From contig JBGAVD010000003.1 in assembly GCA_044228285.1 (NCBI GenBank), positions 1-64,000 on the forward strand: DNA of 64,000 bases. Direction: 5' to 3'. A program made the position numbers and the translations under genes. The notes under the pieces are model-generated. The model was not told the origin of the DNA and did not search any database. It saw only the letters and a list, made by a program, of their open reading frames with translations. Every line of letters begins with the position of its first letter. The stretch's first letter is position 1. Positions 56,655 to 64,000 of this stretch are shown piece after piece. The stretch comes from JBBATK01 sp044228285 (GTDB lineage Bacteria > Bacteroidota > Ignavibacteria > Kapaibacteriales > NICIL-2).

Positions 56655-58528
56655 GGTATCTCCAGGAAATACGTCCGCATCATCCCCTTACCCTTAATCT
56701 CCATTTCCTCACGCTCATCAAATCGAATTCCACCGAAGTCTTCACCCGTCATATCCATACGGTTTTGAAGGTGGAAACAGAACTCGTCGCTGATATGAAT
56801 TTTGCCCGGTTCTCCATGGCTTTCCATTCGAGCAGCCAGGTTCACGGCGTCGGAGTAGATGTCATAGACGAAGCGATTCTCACCTACGATTCCGCCGAAG
56901 CAGGGGCCAGTATGAATGCCAATGCGCAAACTAAACTGAGCACCTTTGGGAAGGGTTTTTCTTATCTCCTCGGGTAGGATGATGTCTTTCGACATTTCTA
57001 TGGCAAGCCTCGCTATTCGCTCGGCATGATCCTCGCACGAAACGGGCGCGCCAGCGACCGCTAAGTAACCATCTCCTATTGTCTTTATCTTCTCGCAACC
57101 GCAATCGCTTACCATGCGGTCGAATTCTCCAAACACATAGTTCAAGAAGGCCAAGACTGCTTTGGCAGGCATGCGAGAGGCGATGGGAGTGAAGCCGACG
57201 ATGTCGGCGAAAAGGATAGACACGTTTTGAAAATAGTCCGCAATTTTTTCGCCTCGCATAAGACGGCTGGCAATACTTACTGGGAGCACCTGATGAAGTA
57301 CTTTTTGCATTGATTGCGCTTCAGCGCGTTCAACGCTGAGCTGTTTATCGCGTCTACCAATTTCTTTGTTCTGCTCCAAAAGAGCTGCACTCCGGGTTGC
57401 TTCCTCACTTTGGACTTCATCTTTGATTTGTTGGTACTTCTTCAAATGACGAAGAGATTCCGCTAATCGCCCCTGACCTTCATACAATTCAGAAAGAGTT
57501 TTGTGCAAGGTGAAATTCCTCGTCCCAAGCTCCTCGTGTATAGCAACTGCTTCCAGTAGTAATTGCTCTGCCCTTGCCTCGTCGTAATTGGGATTCGCCT
57601 GCATGGTGAAGAGCTCACCAAGCGACTCTTTCGACGTACAAATCATCAACTTCTGGCCCAGCTTCTCTTGCAGGCTCAAAGCTCGCATGAGGTATTCATA
57701 GGCAAGGGGATAATCGGCAACATACAAATACAGTTTCCCGATGTTGCCTGTTACGAGTGCCTCTGATGCTTTATTGCCCACTTCTTCGTGGATGTGCAGA
57801 GCACGATTGTAGTATTCGAGTGCTCCTGTGTAGTTCGATAACAAGCGGTGCACGATACCGATGTTACCCAACACTTGTGCCGCTCCTGCTGTATTACCAA
57901 CTTCTTCATCCAAGGCGAGAGTACGGGTGAAGTATTCAAGGGCCACAGTGTAGTCCGACAAAGAGGCATACACAGAACCGATGTTGCCCATGACGTCGGC
58001 CATAGCTGACTTGTCGCCTACTTCTTCGTGTGTAGCCAGAGCGCGCGAGTAATAATCTAGGGCAACAGAGAAGTCAGACAAGGCGAAATACACATTGCCG
58101 AGGTTACCCATGACTCGAGCAACGCCCGCTTTATCTCGCAGTTCTTCATAAATGTGTATGGCACGAGAGAAGTTCTCCTGGGCTTGAGCGTAGCATGATT
58201 GTCTTAGGTATATGGTGCCGAGTGTATTAGAAATTCTGGCAATTTGTCTGCGATCATGAGAGGCTTCTGCTATTTGCAAGGCTTCCTGGCAGTACTCGAT
58301 TGCCTTGATGTTATTCCCTGTTCGAGATTTCACTAGACCAATGAGATCCAGTGCTTCTGAGCGCAAACTTTGGACACGGTCAGCTTGGTCGATTGCACCT
58401 GCAGATGCAATCACTGAATCCATTGCTGCAATCGCTTGGACTGCCAATTGTTCAGTTTCTGTGAAGTTTGCATTCTGTTCTTCAGCTGCAGCGCGCCGGA
58501 GAAGCTCCTGTAGTTCTTCGAAAGTCAT
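56651..58528 (-). CDS. TPR-class III adenylate cyclase, array copy 11 (DIVGFTPIASRMPA subtype)
   Basis: 625 residues. About five TPR repeats lie at ~88-290. A distinct linker has NKEIGRRDKQLSVERAEAQS in place of the QQKQIAEREKE type. The cyclase domain at ~430-625 is nearly the same as in copy 7, including an uninterrupted 128-base match (56667-56794 with 47911-48038). All catalytic residues are present (FADIVGFT, EKIKTIGDGYL, YDIYSDAVNLAARM). The tail YFLEIP is coded with GGAG five bases before the ATG of copy 10. Confidence 0.95.
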   Translation of the reverse strand: MTFEELQELLRRAAAEEQNANFTETEQLAVQAIAAMDSVIASAGAIDQADRVQSLRSEALDLIGLVKSRTGNNIKAIEYCQEALQIAEASHDRRQIARISNTLGTIYLRQSCYAQAQENFSRAIHIYEELRDKAGVARVMGNLGNVYFALSDFSVALDYYSRALATHEEVGDKSAMADVMGNIGSVYASLSDYTVALEYFTRTLALDEEVGNTAGAAQVLGNIGIVHRLLSNYTGALEYYNRALHIHEEVGNKASEALVTGNIGKLYLYVADYPLAYEYLMRALSLQEKLGQKLMICTSKESLGELFTMQANPNYDEARAEQLLLEAVAIHEELGTRNFTLHKTLSELYEGQGRLAESLRHLKKYQQIKDEVQSEEATRSAALLEQNKEIGRRDKQLSVERAEAQSMQKVLHQVLPVSIASRLMRGEKIADYFQNVSILFADIVGFTPIASRMPAKAVLAFLNYVFGEFDRMVSDCGCEKIKTIGDGYLAVAGAPVSCEDHAERIARLAIEMSKDIILPEEIRKTLPKGAQFSLRIGIHTGPCFGGIVGENRFVYDIYSDAVNLAARMESHGEPGKIHISDEFCFHLQNRMDMTGEDFGGIRFDEREEMEIKGKGMMRTYFLEIP

Positions 58529-60390
58529 ACCTTCTCCAAAAAGTAGGTGCGCATCATCCCCTTCCCTTTGATCTCCATCTCCCCACGCTTCTCAAACACA
58601 AAACCATGTGTCGTGTTCTTTGTCATGGCAAACCTGTTCTGCAAGTGACGAAAGAAATCGTTCGACACGTGAATCTTGTTCGCTTCACCGTGACTCTCCA
58701 TGCGCGCTGCGGTGTTCACCGCGTCGCTGTAGATATCATACACAAATCGCTCTTCACCAATGACTCCTGCTACTACTGAACCGGTATGTAGTCCGATTCT
58801 CACACCAAGCTTCACGTCATTAGGCATATACTCTCGGATGGACTCAGGCAAGCTAATAGTGTCTTGCATTTCGAGAGCTGCTGCTGCCAGGCGCTCAGCA
58901 TGATCGGCACATTCTACAGGTGCACCAGCCACAGCCATATATCCATCACCTATAGTTTTGATCTTTTCACAACCATGTTTCTTGACAATTCGGTCGAACT
59001 CGCCAAAAACATAGTTGAGGAAGCGTATAACGATGATGGCGGGCATATCGGCAGAGATGGGAGTGAAGCCCACAATGTCGGCAAAGAGGATGGAGACCTG
59101 CGGATAGTAGTCAGCAATATCTTCTTCACCCTCTATAATGCGCGTCGCCACGGATTCTGGCAACACTTTATATAGCAGAGTTGAGGTGGCGTTCATCCTT
59201 GCGTCGACTAAGGCTTTGGCGATCTCGATCTCCTTTTCTCTTTCAGCAATTCGTCGGCTCTGTTCCATCTGCCAAGCAGACTTCTTTGTCTCCTCACCTT
59301 GGACTTCATCTTTTAGTTTCTGGTACTTTTTAATGTGATTGGCAAAGTCCTGCCAGCGCTTTTGACGCTCGTACAAGTCCGCAAGCAATTGATGGGCTTC
59401 GTATTTCCTTGTGCCAAGCTCTTCAGTAATAGCAAGTGATTCTAGTAAAAGCTGTTCGGCTTTTAAGAGATCACATCCAGACCAATTCTCTGTCGTGTAG
59501 AGGCTGCCAAGGGATATTCTCGTTTCTGCTGCCTCAGATCGCAGTCCTAGTTCGTCTTCAATGTTGAGACTCCGCATGTATAGTTCGAGTGCTCTGTCGT
59601 AGTCTTGTTGCTTCACACAGAGACTGCCAATGTTACTAAGACTAAACGCAATGCCCGCTTTGTTATCAAGCTCCTCATGTAATGCTAACGCTTTACTATT
59701 GTACTCTAGGGATTTCGTGATGTCTTCGAGATTGGCGTAGACTGCACCCATGTTGCCAAGACCAATTGCAATGCCTACCTTATTGCCAAGCGCCTCGTTT
59801 AGGGAGTGAGATTTACTGAGGTATTCTAGAGCTTTTGCATAGTCTGTGAGGTGCCAGTGTACTATACCGATATTGAGGCTATTCGTTGCAATGCCTGCAC
59901 TATCGCCAAGCTCTTCATTTAGGAGTAGTGCATTGTTGAGATATCTCAATGCCTTTGGATAATCTGATAGACTAAGGTACACAGATCCGATGTTACCAAG
60001 GGTTGCAGCGATGCCACGGTTGTTGTCAAGTTCTTCATACGTGCTCATCGCTTTGTTGAAGTACTCGAGTGCTTTCTCATAATCTGATAGACTCCAGTAT
60101 ACCGTACCGATGTTGCCGCTTGCCCTTGCAATGCCAGATGTATCTGATACTTCTTCACACTGCTTGAGTGCTATGTTAAGATACTCAAGTGCCTTCGGGT
60201 AGTCTCCACGTCTCCACGAAATCACACCCAGCAGTCGCGCAGCGCCTGCCTTTACAACGGTAGACTCTGTTCTTGTGTCTGAAGGAGCTGAGACTATCTG
60301 TAGTGACAGACCTTCGGCTACTTCGTAGTTGCTCTGCGCTTCAGCTTCTTCGGCTTCTATTAGCAACTCGTGCAGTTCTGTGCTATTCAT
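58525..60390 (-). CDS. TPR-class III adenylate cyclase, array copy 12
   Basis: 621 residues, the shortest complete cytoplasmic copy. Five TPR repeats lie at ~78-280. Compared with the 747-residue copies 9 and 13 it is 126 residues shorter, about three 40-residue repeats, while the rest of the layout is the same. The linker is QSRRIAEREKEIEIAKALVD. The cyclase domain at ~430-621 has FADIVGFTPISADMPAIIVI, so it carries DIVGFT within an otherwise first-subtype domain. Its final ~80 residues are nearly the same as copies 9 and 13. Key residues are intact. The tail is YFLEKV. Confidence 0.96.
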   Translation of the reverse strand: MNSTELHELLIEAEEAEAQSNYEVAEGLSLQIVSAPSDTRTESTVVKAGAARLLGVISWRRGDYPKALEYLNIALKQCEEVSDTSGIARASGNIGTVYWSLSDYEKALEYFNKAMSTYEELDNNRGIAATLGNIGSVYLSLSDYPKALRYLNNALLLNEELGDSAGIATNSLNIGIVHWHLTDYAKALEYLSKSHSLNEALGNKVGIAIGLGNMGAVYANLEDITKSLEYNSKALALHEELDNKAGIAFSLSNIGSLCVKQQDYDRALELYMRSLNIEDELGLRSEAAETRISLGSLYTTENWSGCDLLKAEQLLLESLAITEELGTRKYEAHQLLADLYERQKRWQDFANHIKKYQKLKDEVQGEETKKSAWQMEQSRRIAEREKEIEIAKALVDARMNATSTLLYKVLPESVATRIIEGEEDIADYYPQVSILFADIVGFTPISADMPAIIVIRFLNYVFGEFDRIVKKHGCEKIKTIGDGYMAVAGAPVECADHAERLAAAALEMQDTISLPESIREYMPNDVKLGVRIGLHTGSVVAGVIGEERFVYDIYSDAVNTAARMESHGEANKIHVSNDFFRHLQNRFAMTKNTTHGFVFEKRGEMEIKGKGMMRTYFLEKV

Positions 60391-62630
60391 GCTTTCTCCA
60401 GAAAGTAAGTCCGCATCATCCCCTTACCCTTTATCTCCATCTCCCCACGCTTCTCAAATACAAAACCATGGGTCGTGTTTTTCGTCATAGCAAACCTGTT
60501 CTGTAGGTGACGGAAGAAGTCGTTTGAAACATGAATCTTGTTCTCTTCACCATGACTCTCCATGCGCGCTGCGGTGTTCACAGCGTCGCTATAGATATCA
60601 TACACAAAACGCTCCTCTCCAATCACTCCTGCTACCACTGAACCAGTATGCAAGCCTATACGCACACCAAGTTTCACACCACTAGGCATGTATTCACGAA
60701 TGGACTCGGGCAAGGTGATCGTTTCTTGCATTTCGAGTGCAGCAGCAGCAAGACGCTCAGCATGGTCGGCACATTCAAGTGGTGCGCCTGCAATTGCCAT
60801 ATATCCATCACCTATAGTTTTTATCTTCTCGCAGCCGTGTTTCTTGATGATGCGATCGAATTCGCCGAAGACGTAGTTGAGAAAGCGCACGACGATGATA
60901 GCGGGCATATCGGCGGAGATGGGAGTGAAGCCGGCGATGTCGGCGAAAAGTATCGATACATTGGTGAAGTAGTCAGCAATTTCTACCTCTCCGCTAATCA
61001 TACGTGTGGCGACTGACTCCGGCAGAACTTTATGTAACAATGTCGTTGTTGCACTCATCTGAGCAGCCGCTGTCGCCTTAGCAATTGCAATCTCCTTCTC
61101 TCGCTCTGCAATCTGCTTCTGCTGTTCCATCAACTGTGCTGCGTTCTTTGCTTCTTCGCTCTGTACTTCTTCTTTCAGGGTGAAGTACTTTCCTTGCTGA
61201 TAGAAGGCCTCCTCCCAACGTTCTTGCTTCTCATACAACTCTGCTAGTGTCTTATGCGCATCAAATTTTTTCGTCCCTAGCTCTTCGGCGACTGCGATCG
61301 ATTGCAGTAAAAAGGTCTCCGCCTTAGCAAAATCACGGTTTGGGTTAGCATCGATTGCGTAGAGTTCGCCAAGTATAGCTTTAAGTTCGCCAAGTTCCGA
61401 TTTCACGCCAAGCTGCTCTCGCACATATAAGCTACGGCTCAGGTAATCTTCCGCCATCTCATAATCACCGAGTCCCATGAGCACTCCGCCAACGTTTCCG
61501 AGGTAAGTTGCCACCCCTGAAACATTGCCGATCTCCTCGCATAAGTTCAGCGCTCTGATGTATTGTTCTAATGCCTTTGGGTAGTCCGAGAGATACCAGT
61601 ACACCAGTCCAATGTTGCCAAGCCATGTGGCCATGCCCAGCTTGTTTCCTAAGGCTTCGTCTACGCTCAAGACCTTGAGGTAGTACTCAAGTGCCTTTGA
61701 ATAGTCAGATAAACTCAAGTGCACATTACCTATGTTGCCTAACCACATAGCTTCTCTAGCCTTGTTACCTATCTCTTGTTCCATACGCAAGGCCATCGTA
61801 TAGTATGTGAGGGCTTTCGAATAGTCGCTGAGATCCATATGCACATTGCCGATGTTGGAGAGCCATGTCGCTACTCCAGCATTATTGCCCAATTGTTGCT
61901 CTATATCCAAAGCTTTGCCGCAATACTCCAGTGCTTTCGAGTAGTTGCATAGCTTCATATATACATTGCCTATATTGCCAAGCCAAATAGCTACACCCGA
62001 CACATTGCATAAATCTTCATCTATGCTCAAAGCTCTGGAGTAAAACTCTAAAGCCTTAGGATAGTCGGAGAAGCTCCAATGCACATTGCCGATGTTGCCA
62101 AGATGTCGCGCAACGCCCCGCTTATTGCCTAGTTCCTCGTCTATGCGAAGAGCTTCTACGTAATACTCCATAGCCTTCGAATAGTCACAAAGATTCCAGT
62201 GCAATAAGCCGATACTACCGAGTTGCTTTGCTATTCCCGACTCGTTGCCTAGTTCTAACTCTATAGACAGAGAGTCGCTATAAAACTCAAGTGCTTTCGA
62301 GTAGTCGTTGAGACTCCAATACACGGTGCCAATACAGCCAAGAACTTTGGCAGCACCTGCATTATCTCTCACCTGTTGGCTGATGTGAAGTGCGGCATAA
62401 AGTTGTTCTAGTGCTGGTGTGTAGGCTCCTCGTCGCCAGCTAACAACACCTAGCATACAGGTTGCTCCGGCTCCTAAGGCTGAACGTTCAGAGTCTGTAA
62501 GGTCTGCATATCCACCGCTTGACAGTTCAACTAGTATCTGTTGCGAGAGACGCTCTGCTTCGTCGTAGTTACCTATGTCTTCGGCGACTTCGGCTTGTGT
62601 TAGTTGGCTTTTTAGGTCATCGAGCGTCAT
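60387..62630 (-). CDS. TPR-class III adenylate cyclase, array copy 13
   Basis: 747 residues. Eight regular 40-residue TPR repeats lie at ~85-405, several with GNIGNVH or GNIGNVY and WLGNIG openings. A coiled linker (LMEQQKQIAEREKEIAIAKA) precedes the cyclase domain at 557-747. Catalytic residues by count are D564 and D608 for metal, K604 and D678 for adenine, N685 and R689 for the transition state. Lys/Asp rather than Glu/Cys predicts ATP as substrate. All residues needed for a symmetric homodimer with two active sites are in one chain. It overlaps the edge copy by ATGA. The tail CTGGAGAAAGC provides the ribosome-binding site for copy 12. Confidence 0.96.
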   Translation of the reverse strand: MTLDDLKSQLTQAEVAEDIGNYDEAERLSQQILVELSSGGYADLTDSERSALGAGATCMLGVVSWRRGAYTPALEQLYAALHISQQVRDNAGAAKVLGCIGTVYWSLNDYSKALEFYSDSLSIELELGNESGIAKQLGSIGLLHWNLCDYSKAMEYYVEALRIDEELGNKRGVARHLGNIGNVHWSFSDYPKALEFYSRALSIDEDLCNVSGVAIWLGNIGNVYMKLCNYSKALEYCGKALDIEQQLGNNAGVATWLSNIGNVHMDLSDYSKALTYYTMALRMEQEIGNKAREAMWLGNIGNVHLSLSDYSKALEYYLKVLSVDEALGNKLGMATWLGNIGLVYWYLSDYPKALEQYIRALNLCEEIGNVSGVATYLGNVGGVLMGLGDYEMAEDYLSRSLYVREQLGVKSELGELKAILGELYAIDANPNRDFAKAETFLLQSIAVAEELGTKKFDAHKTLAELYEKQERWEEAFYQQGKYFTLKEEVQSEEAKNAAQLMEQQKQIAEREKEIAIAKATAAAQMSATTTLLHKVLPESVATRMISGEVEIADYFTNVSILFADIAGFTPISADMPAIIVVRFLNYVFGEFDRIIKKHGCEKIKTIGDGYMAIAGAPLECADHAERLAAAALEMQETITLPESIREYMPSGVKLGVRIGLHTGSVVAGVIGEERFVYDIYSDAVNTAARMESHGEENKIHVSNDFFRHLQNRFAMTKNTTHGFVFEKRGEMEIKGKGMMRTYFLEKA

Positions 62631-64000
62631 GCTCTCTCCAAGAAATATGTCCGCATCATCCCCTTACCTTTTATCTCCATCTCTCCACGGTCCTCAAAGC
62701 TCAACTCATGTAGCTTTGGTTGCTGCGTTAGTACCTCGCACATAAAGTCGTGCGAGACATGTACCCTTCTTGCTTGCCCATGACTCTCCATCCGCGCAGC
62801 CGTATTCACGGCATCGCCCCACAAATCATAAAGGAACTTTATCTCGCCTACAACACCTGCAGCTACTGGTCCGCAGTGCACACCAATGCGCACATTCACT
62901 TTAGGAATCAGTTGCGTCCACTCTGCATTTCCATGGGTCTCTGGAAATGTTTGGAAGGTATGCTGCATAGCATCGCGTAGCCCGAGCGCAGCCTTGGCTG
63001 CGCGATAGGCATGATCATCTTGTACATGAGGCGCACCAGCCACCGCCATGTAGGCATCACCAATGGTTTTAATCTTCTCCAATCCAAACTCTCGCATGAC
63101 TGCGTCCGCAGCGGAGAAGATTGTGTTGAGAAGGAGGACCAGCTCTTGTGCTGAGACACTTGAGGCTAGTGGAGTAAAACCGACGATGTCCATGAAGAGC
63201 ACGCTCACGCAATCGAAGTGATCTGCGATGGTCTTCTCACCTTTAATCAGGCGAAGAGTTATGTTTTCAGGAAGGATGTTGTTCAGAACTTTCTCTTGCT
63301 CTTGGAAGCGTGCTAACTTCACTCTTCTATCTCGCTCTGAATCTTCCAGCTTTCGTTGACTATCATGCTGCAGTGCTCGGTTGGCGGCGTCTTCGGTTTG
63401 TAGTTGTGATTGCAGCTCTTGATGCATACGCAAAGCACTCACACATTTCTCCCATTCAGATGTCTGCTGATAGAGGTCTGCCAACTTTGCGTACATCCCA
63501 GAACTCAGATTGGTTGTCCCAAGTTCCGTACACACCTCTATCGCCTCTTTCAACAACAACTCTGACTTGTCCGGATCGTAGTAGTCCGTGTCTGCTGTGC
63601 TATACAAGGTTGCTAAGTGACTCTTGCCAATTGCGACGTCAGATCGAGCGCGAAGCGCTTCATGCAATGCAATGCCTTGTATTGTGCATTCGAGAGCTTT
63701 CTCAAAGTCTCCGGCATCACGATAGCTGATGCCTAAACTCCCTACCATATCGGCAACACCATCCGGATTGCCGATCTCTTCGTTCATGGCTTTCGCTTCG
63801 AGCAAACACTCTATAGACTTCTCTGGCTGTGCAAGACTCTGATACACAGTACCCATGTTTCCCAACACACGTGCTTCTCCGGCGGCATCGCCTATGTGCT
63901 TATGTATAGCCAGCGCTTTCTCGTAAAACTCTAGAGCCTTGTCGAACATCTTCAGCTCAAGGTAGACGATGCCAATATTACCGACAATGCGAGCAATGCT
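62627..64000 (-). CDS. TPR-class III adenylate cyclase, array copy 14 (N-terminus outside window)
   Basis: 457 residues are visible. The frame is open through the right edge, and TPR sequence (IVGNIGIVYLELKMFDKALE) continues upstream of the first internal ATG at 63949, so the true start lies outside. At least three TPR repeats are seen. The linker is QRKLEDSERDRRVKLARFQE, then NNILPENITLRLIKGEKTIADHF. The cyclase domain covers the last ~215 residues and is the third subtype shared with copy 8: FMDIVGFTPLASSVSAQELV, FGLEKIKTIGDAYMAVAGAP, YDLWGDAVNTAARM. Catalytic residues are intact. The array therefore continues beyond the window, and its promoter is not seen. Confidence 0.94.
   Translation of the reverse strand, partial: SIARIVGNIGIVYLELKMFDKALEFYEKALAIHKHIGDAAGEARVLGNMGTVYQSLAQPEKSIECLLEAKAMNEEIGNPDGVADMVGSLGISYRDAGDFEKALECTIQGIALHEALRARSDVAIGKSHLATLYSTADTDYYDPDKSELLLKEAIEVCTELGTTNLSSGMYAKLADLYQQTSEWEKCVSALRMHQELQSQLQTEDAANRALQHDSQRKLEDSERDRRVKLARFQEQEKVLNNILPENITLRLIKGEKTIADHFDCVSVLFMDIVGFTPLASSVSAQELVLLLNTIFSAADAVMREFGLEKIKTIGDAYMAVAGAPHVQDDHAYRAAKAALGLRDAMQHTFQTFPETHGNAEWTQLIPKVNVRIGVHCGPVAAGVVGEIKFLYDLWGDAVNTAARMESHGQARRVHVSHDFMCEVLTQQPKLHELSFEDRGEMEIKGKGMMRTYFLERA

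Noticed and set aside
34905..64000. Pycsar-type anti-phage system
   Set aside because: Pycsar pairs one pyrimidine cyclase with a membrane or TIR effector that has a cyclic-nucleotide-binding domain. Here there are many adenine-type cyclases with TPR sensors and no such effector in the window.
34905..64000. Mobile island or prophage
   Set aside because: No integrase, transposase, tRNA border or attachment repeat was seen at the visible end. The array ends at a normal terminator. The right end is outside the window.

Overview
This 64 kb window looks chromosomal and comes from a bacterium of the Bacteroidota/Chlorobiota/Ignavibacteriota-like (FCB) group. The evidence is a type IX secretion sorting tail on a large surface protein, a carboxypeptidase-regulatory-domain TonB-dependent receptor, HYR-repeat and BNR-type surface proteins, an HI0933-family flavoprotein, and IspD of the MEP pathway. 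The exact phylum is inferred. Clear GGAG Shine-Dalgarno sequences in the right half argue against a typical SD-poor Bacteroidia genome.

Left half (1-34.7 kb). This is a mixed region with genes on both strands. It holds a huge secreted HYR-repeat protein cut by the left edge, a 1.6 kb stretch with little coding, an unrecognised 607-aa protein beside a tryptophanase, an HI0933-type flavoprotein, a small membrane protein, guaB with trmB, and a 1,287-aa vWA/WD40/T9SS surface protein. These are followed by an ECF sigma factor with an unusual membrane-spanning anti-sigma-like partner, thpR, a degenerate amidohydrolase, a TonB receptor, glutamate dehydrogenase, a DUF899 protein, ispD with a coupled DUF1835 gene, a tandem-repeat block, a BNR lipoprotein and an NmrA-type oxidoreductase. 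Several good hairpin terminators separate converging genes. Short perfect palindromes with three-base loops are scattered through the intergenic spaces.

Right half (34.9-64 kb). This is one very long leftward gene array that is still open at the right edge. It has thirteen complete TPR-class III nucleotidyl cyclase genes, a fourteenth cut by the window edge, one 117-aa remnant of the same family, and a DnaC-like AAA+ ATPase as the last gene. Eleven junctions are 4-base stop/start overlaps (ATGA). At ten of them the codons of the conserved C-terminal tail (YFLE or similar) contain GGAG at Shine-Dalgarno distance from the next start. All complete copies keep the metal-binding Asp pair, the adenine-selecting Lys/Asp pair and the Asn/Arg transition-state pair, so all are predicted ATP cyclases. 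They differ mainly in the number of 40-residue TPR repeats (about 5 to 9) and in the cyclase subtype. One copy has a signal peptide and a transmembrane helix and probably senses outside the cytoplasm.

The array is the outstanding feature. It reads as a modular, recombining bank of cyclase sensors expressed as one polycistronic unit. No cyclic-nucleotide receptor is visible in the window, so the downstream response is unknown.
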